This document shows positions 8,648 through 15,762 of a stretch of 64,000 bases of DNA, in pieces (the stretch's first letter is position 1; every line of letters begins with the position of its first letter). The notes beneath the pieces are model-generated. The model ran no database searches, had not been told where the DNA came from, and worked only from the letters and a program-made list of their open reading frames with translations. Source of the DNA: Chloroflexota bacterium (GTDB taxonomy: Bacteria; Chloroflexota; Anaerolineae; Aggregatilineales; Phototrophicaceae); contig JACRPS010000003.1 of the NCBI GenBank assembly GCA_016223085.1, positions 310,001-374,000 of the forward strand. Reading direction: 5' to 3'. Made by a program: the position numbers and the translations under genes.

Positions 8648-8894
8648 CGTCCAGAAGCGCCTTTCGGAGTTCCGAAGCAGGAATCGTATTGCCGGTCATC
8701 GCGTCATGCCAGCCCTGCAAGAACCCGGCTTCCAGGTCATCATCGTCGTCGGGTGTTATCCCCTGCGCTACCGCGTCTGATTCGATTAAAGCCCGCACAT
8801 AATCGGCAGGAGCAGTGTAGCCTCGCAGTCGTGCCAGCGTTTCCAGCCTTTCGCGCTCTTCCGGTGTCATTTCCAGGACAACGTATTCCGTCAT
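8637..8894 (-). CDS. antitoxin of the truncated RelE/ParE pair
   Basis: An 85-residue acidic protein: MTEYVVLEMTPEERERLETL at the N-terminus resembles a ribbon-helix-helix-type DNA-binding segment, and the tail is rich in Asp (GITPDDDDDLEAGFLQGWHD), as in toxin-binding antitoxin tails. I chose ATG 8894 with AGGA upstream instead of the TTG at 8897. The gene overlaps the toxin remnant by 11 bases, the usual arrangement of type II toxin-antitoxin operons. The family assignment rests on context and layout. Confidence 0.6.
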   Translation of the reverse strand: MTEYVVLEMTPEERERLETLARLRGYTAPADYVRALIESDAVAQGITPDDDDDLEAGFLQGWHDAMTGNTIPASELRKALLDDDE

Positions 8895-8960
8895 CAATCA
8901 GTCCTTAATCTGCTATCTGTATTATAGCTGAAAACCCCACTTTTCTTGGCGTCATGGCGG

Positions 8961-10784
8961 TTAATATTCCAGCAGGCTTTCCATCTTCTCCCGTATCAGC
9001 GCCACCGTCGGCACGATGCCTTCCATCAGCGAGGTACTGAACGGCACGGGCGCGGACGGCGCACCGAGGCGCTCCACCGGGCCGTCGAGGTAAGTGAAAC
9101 CTTCTGACGCGACGACGGCGGCAATCTCTGCACCGAAGCCGCCGAACAGGATGTCCTCGTGCACCACCAGGCACTTGCCTGTTTTCCGCACCGACTCCAG
9201 TACAGCGGCAGTATCCCAGGGCGAGAGCGTCCGCAGGTCAATAATTTCGATGGAAGCGTTTAACTCGCGCGCCGCCAGTTCGCAGCGTTCGACCATCGCG
9301 CCCCAGGTGACAACCGTTAAATCATCACCCGGCTGGATGATCTTCGCCCGGCCAAACGGCAGCAGGTAGTCGTCGCCGGGGTAGGGCCGCCGCGCCCAGG
9401 GCGAGTCCAGCATGGCGCGGTGCTCGAAGAAGATCACCGGGTCGTTGCCGCGTAAGGCTGTTCGCAGCAGGCCAACCGCATCCTCCGCATTCGAGGGGCA
9501 GGCGAAGCGCCAGCCGGGTTGGTGGGCGAAGGTGATTTCGCTAGTAACGCTGTGCCAGGGGTCGCCAATCTTGCGATAGCCGCCGGGGATGCGAATCACA
9601 ATCGGCGCGGCGAAGCGGTTGTTGGTGCGCCAGCGCACCGTGCCGCAGTTGTTGATCTGCTCGGTGGCCGGGTCGGCATATTTACGGAACTGGATTTCCG
9701 GCACGGGCATCAGCCCGGCATAGGCCATGCCGACCGCGCGACCAACGATGCCTTCTTCGGAAAGGCTGGTGTCAAAGACCCGCCGCGCGCCGTGTTTGGT
9801 CTGCAAACCAAGCGTCGCCGCGTGGACGCCGCCCTTTTTGCCCACGTCTTCACCAAAGACCACACAGCGCGGGTTCAGGCTCAGTTCGCAGTCCAGCGTC
9901 CGCCGGATGGCTTCGATGAAGTTGATGCGCGTTGGTTCGGGCGTCGGGTCGCGCTGCCATTCCTCCGCAATCACTTCCGCCGACTTATACGCCTGGTTAT
10001 CTACACTGGAATGACCCGAAAGGCGCGGCACGGTCAGCCGGAGCAGTCCCGCGCCCTGCCCTGACCGCATGTACCGCACCGCTTCGTACACCAGTTCCGC
10101 CGTTTCCGCCGGGCGCGTGCCGCTGCCATCCCAGATACGCAGGCTGTGGAACGAGGCCAGGTTCGCAGCGATGTTGCCGCCCGGCGTCTGCTGTGGGCTT
10201 TCGACCGAAATGGCATAGCCGTTGTCTTCGACTACGAACAACAATGGTAGCTGCTGCGTGGTAGCTATCGTCAGCGCCGACCAGAAGCCGTTGGTTGCCA
10301 CCGCGCCATCCCCGCCAAACACTACCGCGATGCTGTCCGCCCAGTCGGTTTCGCCTAACTCCCGCGTGTGGTAGACAATCGCCTGTGCCCAGCCGGCAGC
10401 CGGCGTGAACTGCGAGCCAACATCCCCTGCCCCCGGCAGAATCAGCGCCCGACCCCGGCGCGGCATATTGCACACCACGCCGACGTCTCGCCCGCCGCTG
10501 GTGCCACTGGGGCGCGCCATATCCGACGCAAATGCTTCTTCCAGTGTCAGACCGGAGCCAAACGTAAACGGGCGCGACCGGTAATACACACTGGCGGCGT
10601 CGTGCGGGTGCGTCAAAAGCTGGCTGAGCAGCAGTTGGCCGAGTTCGTGGCCGCGCGCTGAAAACTGGTAATTGACCTTACCCTGTGGCACCAGCTCGTT
10701 TTCTTCCATTTCGTCCATCATGCGGGAGGCCAGCGCCTTCCGGGCCACTTCATGCCAGTCAAACGCGGGGTGTACGGTGGTCAA
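8961..10784 (-). CDS. 2-oxoacid dehydrogenase E1, alpha and beta subunits fused
   Basis: This is a thiamine-diphosphate enzyme of about 607 residues. The N-terminal half is E1 alpha-like: the ThDP motif region is GGDGAVATNGFWSAL followed by VVEDNGYAIS. The C-terminal half is E1 beta-like: FGEDVGKKGGVHAAT, FDTSLSEEGIVGRAVGMAYA and the final transketolase C-domain with VVHEDILFGGFG. It would decarboxylate a branched-chain 2-oxoacid or pyruvate and pass the acyl group to an E2, which is not in the window. I prefer the TTG at 10784 (GGAGA 7 bases upstream); the alternative GTG at 10817 lies inside a palindromic repeat. Confidence 0.85.
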   Translation of the reverse strand: MTTVHPAFDWHEVARKALASRMMDEMEENELVPQGKVNYQFSARGHELGQLLLSQLLTHPHDAASVYYRSRPFTFGSGLTLEEAFASDMARPSGTSGGRDVGVVCNMPRRGRALILPGAGDVGSQFTPAAGWAQAIVYHTRELGETDWADSIAVVFGGDGAVATNGFWSALTIATTQQLPLLFVVEDNGYAISVESPQQTPGGNIAANLASFHSLRIWDGSGTRPAETAELVYEAVRYMRSGQGAGLLRLTVPRLSGHSSVDNQAYKSAEVIAEEWQRDPTPEPTRINFIEAIRRTLDCELSLNPRCVVFGEDVGKKGGVHAATLGLQTKHGARRVFDTSLSEEGIVGRAVGMAYAGLMPVPEIQFRKYADPATEQINNCGTVRWRTNNRFAAPIVIRIPGGYRKIGDPWHSVTSEITFAHQPGWRFACPSNAEDAVGLLRTALRGNDPVIFFEHRAMLDSPWARRPYPGDDYLLPFGRAKIIQPGDDLTVVTWGAMVERCELAARELNASIEIIDLRTLSPWDTAAVLESVRKTGKCLVVHEDILFGGFGAEIAAVVASEGFTYLDGPVERLGAPSAPVPFSTSLMEGIVPTVALIREKMESLLEY

Positions 10785-10807
10785 AATCGTTTCTCCATCA
10801 ATCTGCT

Positions 10808-10835
10808 GTAGGGACACGATAGTTTGTGTCCCTAC
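10808..10835. repeat. GTAGGG...CCCTAC palindrome, core ACACGATAGTTTGTGT
   Basis: A 28-bp near-palindrome with the family's constant ends. It lies just upstream of the E1 dehydrogenase gene, covering a possible GTG start, and between this gene and the divergent LOG gene. Confidence 0.85.
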
Positions 10836-10859
10836 CGTACACTAAAACAAAACTGCGAA

Positions 10860-10889
10860 TTGATTTGCTCACCCCCTTCACCATAATAT
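10860..10889 (+). promoter_or_regulatory. sigma70-type promoter for the LOG gene
   Basis: TTGATT (10860-10865) and TAATAT (10884-10889) are separated by 18 bases and lie about 35 bases before the LOG start. This is a match by eye to -35/-10 boxes in an AT-rich patch. Confidence 0.5.
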
Positions 10890-10922
10890 AACGGCATTCC
10901 GTCAGACGACTATCAGGAAACC

Positions 10923-11510
10923 GTGATTATGCACAAATGTCTTTGCGTCTTCTGCTCGTCCAGCGACGCCGTTGAACCTGTTTTTTTCGCTGCTGCCACC
11001 GAACTGGGCGCGGCAATGGCCCGGCGCGGCGACCGACTCGTGTACGGCGGCTCGAACGTTGGGCTGATGGGCGCACTGGCGCGGGCGGTGCAGGCGGGCG
11101 GCGGCCACGTCATCGGCGTGATTCCTGAAGTCATCCACGCTGCCGGACGAGGCTACGATGCCTGTAACGAGTTCCTCGTCACGCCCGATTTGCGCCAGCG
11201 CAAGGCGACGATGGAAGCGCGGGCTGATGCTTTTATCGCCCTGCCGGGCGGCTTCGGCACGCTGGAAGAAGTGATCGAGGTGCTGACGCTCAAGCAGCTT
11301 CGGCTGCATACCAAACCGATCATCTTCCTCAACACCGCCGGCTTTTACGACCCGCTGGTCACGCTGTTTGAGCATTATTACACGCACCACTTTGCCAAAA
11401 GCGAAAGCCGCGCGCTGTATCACGTTGCGCCAAACGTGGCCGATGTCTTCGCCTATCTCGACCGCTACGAAGCGCCCGCCCTGCCGGACAAGTGGTTTTT
11501 GGGCGGTTAG
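10923..11510 (+). CDS. LOG-family protein (TIGR00730-type Rossmann protein)
   Basis: A 195-residue protein with the two LOG signatures: YGGSNVGLMGALARAVQAGG and PGGFGTLEEVIEVLTLKQL. In plants and some bacteria this family releases cytokinin base from its ribotide; many bacterial members act on AMP or have unknown roles. Two starts are possible: GTG 10923 and ATG 10929, differing by two residues; no strong ribosome site separates them. The gene stands alone between a divergent dehydrogenase and the M32 peptidase gene. Confidence 0.85.
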   Translation: MIMHKCLCVFCSSSDAVEPVFFAAATELGAAMARRGDRLVYGGSNVGLMGALARAVQAGGGHVIGVIPEVIHAAGRGYDACNEFLVTPDLRQRKATMEARADAFIALPGGFGTLEEVIEVLTLKQLRLHTKPIIFLNTAGFYDPLVTLFEHYYTHHFAKSESRALYHVAPNVADVFAYLDRYEAPALPDKWFLGG

Positions 11511-11563
11511 CGATTGGTTATTGGCGGTTGGCGGGGGGTGGGATAGCATTAGGATAACTGTTG

Positions 11564-11592
11564 GTAGGGGAGGGTCTGAGACCCTCCCCTAC
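11564..11592. repeat. GTAGGG...CCCTAC palindrome, core GAGGGTCTGAGACCCTC
   Basis: A 29-bp palindrome between two plus-strand genes. Immediately upstream is a degenerate tract of TTGGCGGTTGGCGG-type units, so two repeat types sit side by side here. Confidence 0.85.
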
Positions 11593-11623
11593 ACGCATCG
11601 CCATTTACAGGAGAAAACCTTTG

Positions 11624-13129
11624 ATGGAAGCCAAGTTACAGGAACTGAAAAACCGGCTGGCGGAGGTGGACGATCTCGGCCACGCCAACGCGGTGCTGGC
11701 CTGGGACCAGCAGACCTACATGCCGCCCGGCGGCGCGGCGGCGCGGGGGCGCCAGATGGCGACGCTCTCCCGGCTGGCACATGAGAAATTCACCGACCCG
11801 GCCATCGGCAGGCTGCTGGACGACCTGCGTCCGTATGAGGAAAGCCTGCCTTACGACTCCGATGACGCCAGCCTGATTCGCGTAACCCGCCGCCAGTATG
11901 AACGGGATACCAAAGTGCCGGCGGAGTTTGTCGGCGCGCTGAACGAACACGCGGCCATCACCTATCAGGCCTGGACGGAAGCGCGTCCGGCCAATAACTT
12001 CATGCAGATGCGCCCGATGCTGGAAACAACGCTGGACTACAGCCGTCGCCTGGCCGACTACTTCCCCGGTTACGACCACATCGCCGACCCGCTGATTGAT
12101 TTCGCCGATTACGGCATGAAGGCCGCCGATGTGCGCCGCGTGTTCACGGAACTGCGCGAGCAGCTTGTGCCGCTGGTCCGGGCGATCACCAGCCAGCCGC
12201 CTGCCGACGACTCGTGCCTGAAGCAGCACTACCCGGAAGCGTTGCAGCGCCAGTTCGGCGAAGAAGTCATTCGGGCTTTCGGCTACGACTTCAATCGGGG
12301 ACGGCAGGACAAAACGCACCACCCGTTTATGACCAAGTTTTCGCTTGGCGACGTGCGCATCACCACGCGCTTTAACGAAAACGATCTCGGTGATGGGCTG
12401 TTCAGCACGCTGCACGAGTCCGGCCACGCCATGTACGAGCAGGGCATCAACCCGGCTTACGAAGCCACACCGCTGGCGGACGGCACATCGGCAGGCGTGC
12501 ACGAAAGCCAGTCGCGCACCTGGGAAAACATCGTCGGGCGCAGCCGGGGCTTCTGGGAACATTTTTACCCGCGCTTGCAACAGATTTTCCCCGACCAACT
12601 GAGAAACGTGCCGCTGGACACGTTCTACCGGGCCATCAACAAGGTGCAGCGATCACTGATTCGCGTGGACGCCGACGAAGTGACCTACAACCTGCACGTC
12701 ATGATTCGCTTCGACATCGAACTGCAACTGCTGGAAGGCACACTGACAATCCGCGACCTGCCGGAAGCGTGGCACGCGCGCTACGAATCCGACCTGGGCG
12801 TTACCGCGCCGGATGACCGCGATGGTGTACTGCAGGACGTACACTGGTACGGTGGCATCATCGGCGGCGCGTTCCAGGGCTATACACTCGGCAATATTAT
12901 GAGTGGGCTGTTTTATGACGCTGCGCTGAAGGCGCATCCGAATATTCCCGCCGAAATCGCGCAGGGTAAGTTCGGCACGCTGCACGGCTGGCTGCGCGAG
13001 AACATTTACCAGCATGGCGCGAAGTTTACCGCCTCGGAACTGATCGAGCGCGTTACTGGCGGCCCGCTGCGGATTGAGCCGTATATCACCTATCTGAAAA
13101 CCAAATACGGCGACCTGTATAACCTGTAA
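11624..13129 (+). CDS. M32 family metallocarboxypeptidase
   Basis: A 501-residue protein matching thermostable carboxypeptidase 1 (M32) over its full length. The zinc motif HESGH is in LFSTLHESGHAMYEQG, followed by GVHESQSRTWENIVGRSRGF, where the conserved HES(Q) and E residues of the family are seen. It trims amino acids from peptide C-termini in the cytoplasm. ATG 11624 is preceded by AGGAGA at a good distance; the upstream extension of the frame runs through a palindromic repeat and is not coding. Confidence 0.92.
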   Translation: MEAKLQELKNRLAEVDDLGHANAVLAWDQQTYMPPGGAAARGRQMATLSRLAHEKFTDPAIGRLLDDLRPYEESLPYDSDDASLIRVTRRQYERDTKVPAEFVGALNEHAAITYQAWTEARPANNFMQMRPMLETTLDYSRRLADYFPGYDHIADPLIDFADYGMKAADVRRVFTELREQLVPLVRAITSQPPADDSCLKQHYPEALQRQFGEEVIRAFGYDFNRGRQDKTHHPFMTKFSLGDVRITTRFNENDLGDGLFSTLHESGHAMYEQGINPAYEATPLADGTSAGVHESQSRTWENIVGRSRGFWEHFYPRLQQIFPDQLRNVPLDTFYRAINKVQRSLIRVDADEVTYNLHVMIRFDIELQLLEGTLTIRDLPEAWHARYESDLGVTAPDDRDGVLQDVHWYGGIIGGAFQGYTLGNIMSGLFYDAALKAHPNIPAEIAQGKFGTLHGWLRENIYQHGAKFTASELIERVTGGPLRIEPYITYLKTKYGDLYNL

Positions 13130-13137
13130 CAGCTTGG

Positions 13138-13165
13138 GTAGGGACACGACGTGCCGTGTCTCTAC
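13138..13165. repeat. GTAGGG...CTCTAC palindrome, core ACACGACGTGCCGTGT
   Basis: A 28-bp near-palindrome just after the M32 gene stop codon. One end carries a substitution (CTCTAC) that breaks the outer pairing. Confidence 0.8.
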
Positions 13166-13247
13166 CCGATTCTCCTCATTTAGCGGGATGGTCGTCGCGG
13201 ATTGCGGCTTCAGTTTTATCCAAACACTTGCAGAATCGAGGGATACA

Positions 13248-13826
13248 GTGGATAGCTACGAAAAACTCCTGGTCGAGGCGCAGCAAAACCCGGCAGCAGC
13301 CGATTTTCTGGCGCTGCGGCTGGCCTATACGCAATCCGTGCTGTTTGACCCGTATAACAAATCCATGCAAACCGCAATGGCGCTGCGGCAGGCGCTGCAA
13401 CAGGACGATGAACTCTTGATCGGCGCGGGCATCCAGCGGGCGCTCCAGGACGATTATCTGGACATCGAAGCGCATGTGGTAGCGCACAATTTCTACCGGC
13501 AGTCCGGCAAAGCAGCGAAGGCGGAATATCATGCTGCCTTTGCGCGCGGCCTGGTGCAATCCATCCTGCGGACCGACGGGCGCAGTTTTGAAACCGCGTT
13601 TGAGGTCATCAGTATCCGCGAGGAATATGCGCTGCTCGGGATGCTGGGGTTGCAGCCGAAGCTGCAACGTAAAGCATCCCATGAAGGTAAGGAATACGAT
13701 ATTTTAACCGTATCCCATCCCCAGACCGGCGAGGATTTGGATTTCTACTTCAATATTGATTTGATGCGCTCTTACTGGAAACGGTTTTCGTCGCAGCAGC
13801 CGGTTGAGCCACCGGCGGACGATTGA
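13248..13826 (+). CDS. hypothetical protein, possibly DUF4919-like
   Basis: A 192-residue protein without signal peptide or membrane segments. Features seen: an opening with YEKLLVEAQQNPAAADFLAL, a central helical part, GRSFETAFEVISIREEYALL, and a late YFNIDLMRSYWKRF. The order of these segments resembles DUF4919 proteins, but this is a weak match from memory. I start it at GTG 13248, with GAGGGA just upstream; an in-frame start at 13134 would translate a palindromic repeat. No neighbours suggest a role. Confidence 0.6.
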   Translation: MDSYEKLLVEAQQNPAAADFLALRLAYTQSVLFDPYNKSMQTAMALRQALQQDDELLIGAGIQRALQDDYLDIEAHVVAHNFYRQSGKAAKAEYHAAFARGLVQSILRTDGRSFETAFEVISIREEYALLGMLGLQPKLQRKASHEGKEYDILTVSHPQTGEDLDFYFNIDLMRSYWKRFSSQQPVEPPADD

Positions 13827-13836
13827 CACCGGCAGT

Positions 13837-14262
13837 TTAATCTGATTTTTGGCGGCGTTGTTTGAGCGAAAACGGTGCGAACAGGCCGTTGGCACGCAGC
13901 CAGCTATCGTCCGGCCCATCCCAGCCGAATACCTGAAAATCCACCCGCCCCTTCCTGTCAAACGTCACCCCCTCGGCTTCCAGCCGGGCGCGTTGTTCGT
14001 GCGCCGCCAGACTGCCCGGCGGCAGGCTGATCGTGCCCTGGCGGTTAATCACCCGCCACCAGGGAACGTCTGCCGGACACAAATGCATCGCCCAGCCGAC
14101 CAGCCGGGCGTTCGGGCGCGGATTGGCTGCCGGCGGAACGTCGTCGCGTGGCGGAATCATGCTGGCGATCTGGCCGTAAGTGGCAACACACCCCGGCGGA
14201 ATCTGCGCCACGATGCGATAGACGAGGGCGTTGTAAGCCCCTGAAGTTGGGGGGACAGGCAT
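13837..14262 (-). CDS. alkyltransferase-like protein (MGMT fold without the active cysteine)
   Basis: This 141-residue protein has the MGMT DNA-binding domain: VYRIVAQIPPGCVATYGQIA is the helix-turn-helix start and ARLVGWAMHLCP follows. In true O6-alkylguanine transferases the motif is PCHR; here it is DVPWWRVINRQG, with Trp in place of the Cys. That is the pattern of alkyltransferase-like proteins (Atl1, YbaZ), which bind alkylated guanine and signal to nucleotide excision repair rather than removing the alkyl group. It is convergent with the upstream hypothetical gene. Confidence 0.85.
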   Translation of the reverse strand: MPVPPTSGAYNALVYRIVAQIPPGCVATYGQIASMIPPRDDVPPAANPRPNARLVGWAMHLCPADVPWWRVINRQGTISLPPGSLAAHEQRARLEAEGVTFDRKGRVDFQVFGWDGPDDSWLRANGLFAPFSLKQRRQKSD

Positions 14263-14334
14263 GGCACTATCCTTCTACAATATTCAAGATAACATTGCTT
14301 TTTTCAGGAAAACAATAAAGTTGGGGGCGCAAAA

Positions 14335-14715
14335 ATGGCTCAGGAACGACATCCTCAAACCTTGCTCGGCTTCCCAAAACGTTTTGTATTGTACCAGATC
14401 ATCATTTTTGGTGTCGTCACTGCTGTATGGTGGTTCGGCGGCTGGCGTACCGCGAACGATTACGCCAACGCGCTGTTTATCGCGGGCGCGCTGATCATCG
14501 TTTTTGGCGGGCAACGCGTGTTTGCCACACAGAGTCTTGACCGGAGTTTTAAGGTTCGGTATGCCGAAACGGTGGGCAGCGACCGCATTGGTGGCAGCAG
14601 CCGGCGTTTGCTGCTGGAGTCCGAATCCAACTTTGCGCGGGCGGCGCGGCTGTTCCTGATCGGCCTCGTGCCGATTCTGGCGAGCATCACAATTTACGCT
14701 GTCGCGCCACGATAG
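14335..14715 (+). CDS. hypothetical membrane protein with two N-terminal and one C-terminal membrane segments
   Basis: A 126-residue protein I do not recognise. Hydrophobic segments are seen at about 20-35 (LYQIIIFGVVTAVWWFGGW), 45-60 (ALFIAGALIIVFGG) and 107-123 (LFLIGLVPILASITIYAV), separated by a polar, probably cytoplasmic stretch. The pattern is like small DUF-type membrane proteins with no known role. It is convergent with the PfkB kinase gene, the stop codons being adjacent. Confidence 0.65.
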   Translation: MAQERHPQTLLGFPKRFVLYQIIIFGVVTAVWWFGGWRTANDYANALFIAGALIIVFGGQRVFATQSLDRSFKVRYAETVGSDRIGGSSRRLLLESESNFARAARLFLIGLVPILASITIYAVAPR

Positions 14716-15708
14716 CTACACCCACGTCTCCAGCGCCCAGGCCAGTTCGTCCGGCGACGGCGTGTAGTTGCCCACGCGCCGCACGACCAGACCGCTGGCA
14801 TAATTCGCCAGCGTGACCGCCTGCGGGTATGTAGCGCCCGCTGCCAGCGCCAGTGTCATCACGGCAATCGCCGTATCGCCCGCCCCTACCACGTCAAACA
14901 CATCCGACACCGCCGGCGCGGGGCAGTGCGCCGTTTCACCGTCCGCCATCGCCACCGTTGCGCCGTCCGCACCCCGTGTGATAACCATCCCACCCGTCAG
15001 CTTCAGCTTCTGGCACAATTCCCGCGCGGCATCGGCAAAGGCATCGTCGCCACGCAGGTCGCGCCGCAGGTAGTCGCGGGCGTCGTCGGCGTTGCATTTC
15101 ACCAGCGTGAAGCCAGCATATTTGTCCAGGCTGCCCTGCGCGTCGGCGGTCAGCAGCCTGTCCTTACCCAACTTACGAACCGTGCCGACCAGCGATGGCG
15201 TCAGCAGGCCGGTGTGATAGTCCGACAGCAGCACGGCATCCGCGCTGCCGATCTCTTTATCAATCGCGGCGCGCACCTGGCGTTCCACCGCCGCGCCGAC
15301 CGGCTCACGCGATAGCGTATCCAGCCGCGCCACCTGCTGGGGAAAGCGCAGCCCCATCTGCGCCATAATGCGCGTTTTGACGGTCGTCGGCCTGCCGGAG
15401 TCCACCACCAGACAGTTGGTTTCAATGCCGCGCGCCTGTAACACCTGGCGCAGGTTGGTGCCTGCCGCGTCCGAGCCGATGATGCCCACCTGCACCGCCG
15501 TGCTGCCGAGCGTTACGATATTGGCAGCGGGATTGGATGCGCCGCCGGGGATCAACTGGCGCGATTCAAATTCCAGCACCGGCACCGGCGCTTCGCGGCT
15601 CAGGCGCGTCGTTTTGCCGATCAGGTACTCGTCCAGCATCACATCGCCGATGACGAGGACACGCAGTCCGGCGAGTCGGGGAATCCAGGGTTGCAGGCGG
15701 TTGGGCAT
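14716..15708 (-). CDS. PfkB-family kinase, heptose-7-phosphate kinase (RfaE1)-like
   Basis: A 330-residue sugar kinase. The N-terminal RVLVIGDVMLDEYLIGKTTR and PVPVLEF follow the HldE/RfaE N-domain pattern, GGASNPAANIVTLGS is the first PfkB signature, and DVFDVVGAGDTAIAVMTLAL contains the anion-hole GAGD and catalytic Asp. The family phosphorylates D-glycero-D-manno-heptose-7-phosphate at C1. Its place in a cluster with a GT9 heptosyltransferase-like domain supports a role in surface glycan precursors. ATG 15708 chosen; a GTG four codons upstream is also possible. The enzyme lacks the fused nucleotidyltransferase domain of HldE. Confidence 0.82.
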   Translation of the reverse strand: MPNRLQPWIPRLAGLRVLVIGDVMLDEYLIGKTTRLSREAPVPVLEFESRQLIPGGASNPAANIVTLGSTAVQVGIIGSDAAGTNLRQVLQARGIETNCLVVDSGRPTTVKTRIMAQMGLRFPQQVARLDTLSREPVGAAVERQVRAAIDKEIGSADAVLLSDYHTGLLTPSLVGTVRKLGKDRLLTADAQGSLDKYAGFTLVKCNADDARDYLRRDLRGDDAFADAARELCQKLKLTGGMVITRGADGATVAMADGETAHCPAPAVSDVFDVVGAGDTAIAVMTLALAAGATYPQAVTLANYASGLVVRRVGNYTPSPDELAWALETWV

Positions 15709-15733
15709 GGAATAGCTCACACGTCAATAACAG

Positions 15734-15762
15734 GTAGGGGCGAACCGGCGGTTCGCCCCTAC
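15734..15762. repeat. GTAGGG...CCCTAC palindrome, core GCGAACCGGCGGTTCGC
   Basis: A perfect 29-bp palindrome between the GT9-TagA gene and the kinase gene. The TAG stop of the GT9-TagA frame (minus strand, 15762-15764) overlaps the last base of this repeat. Confidence 0.9.
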
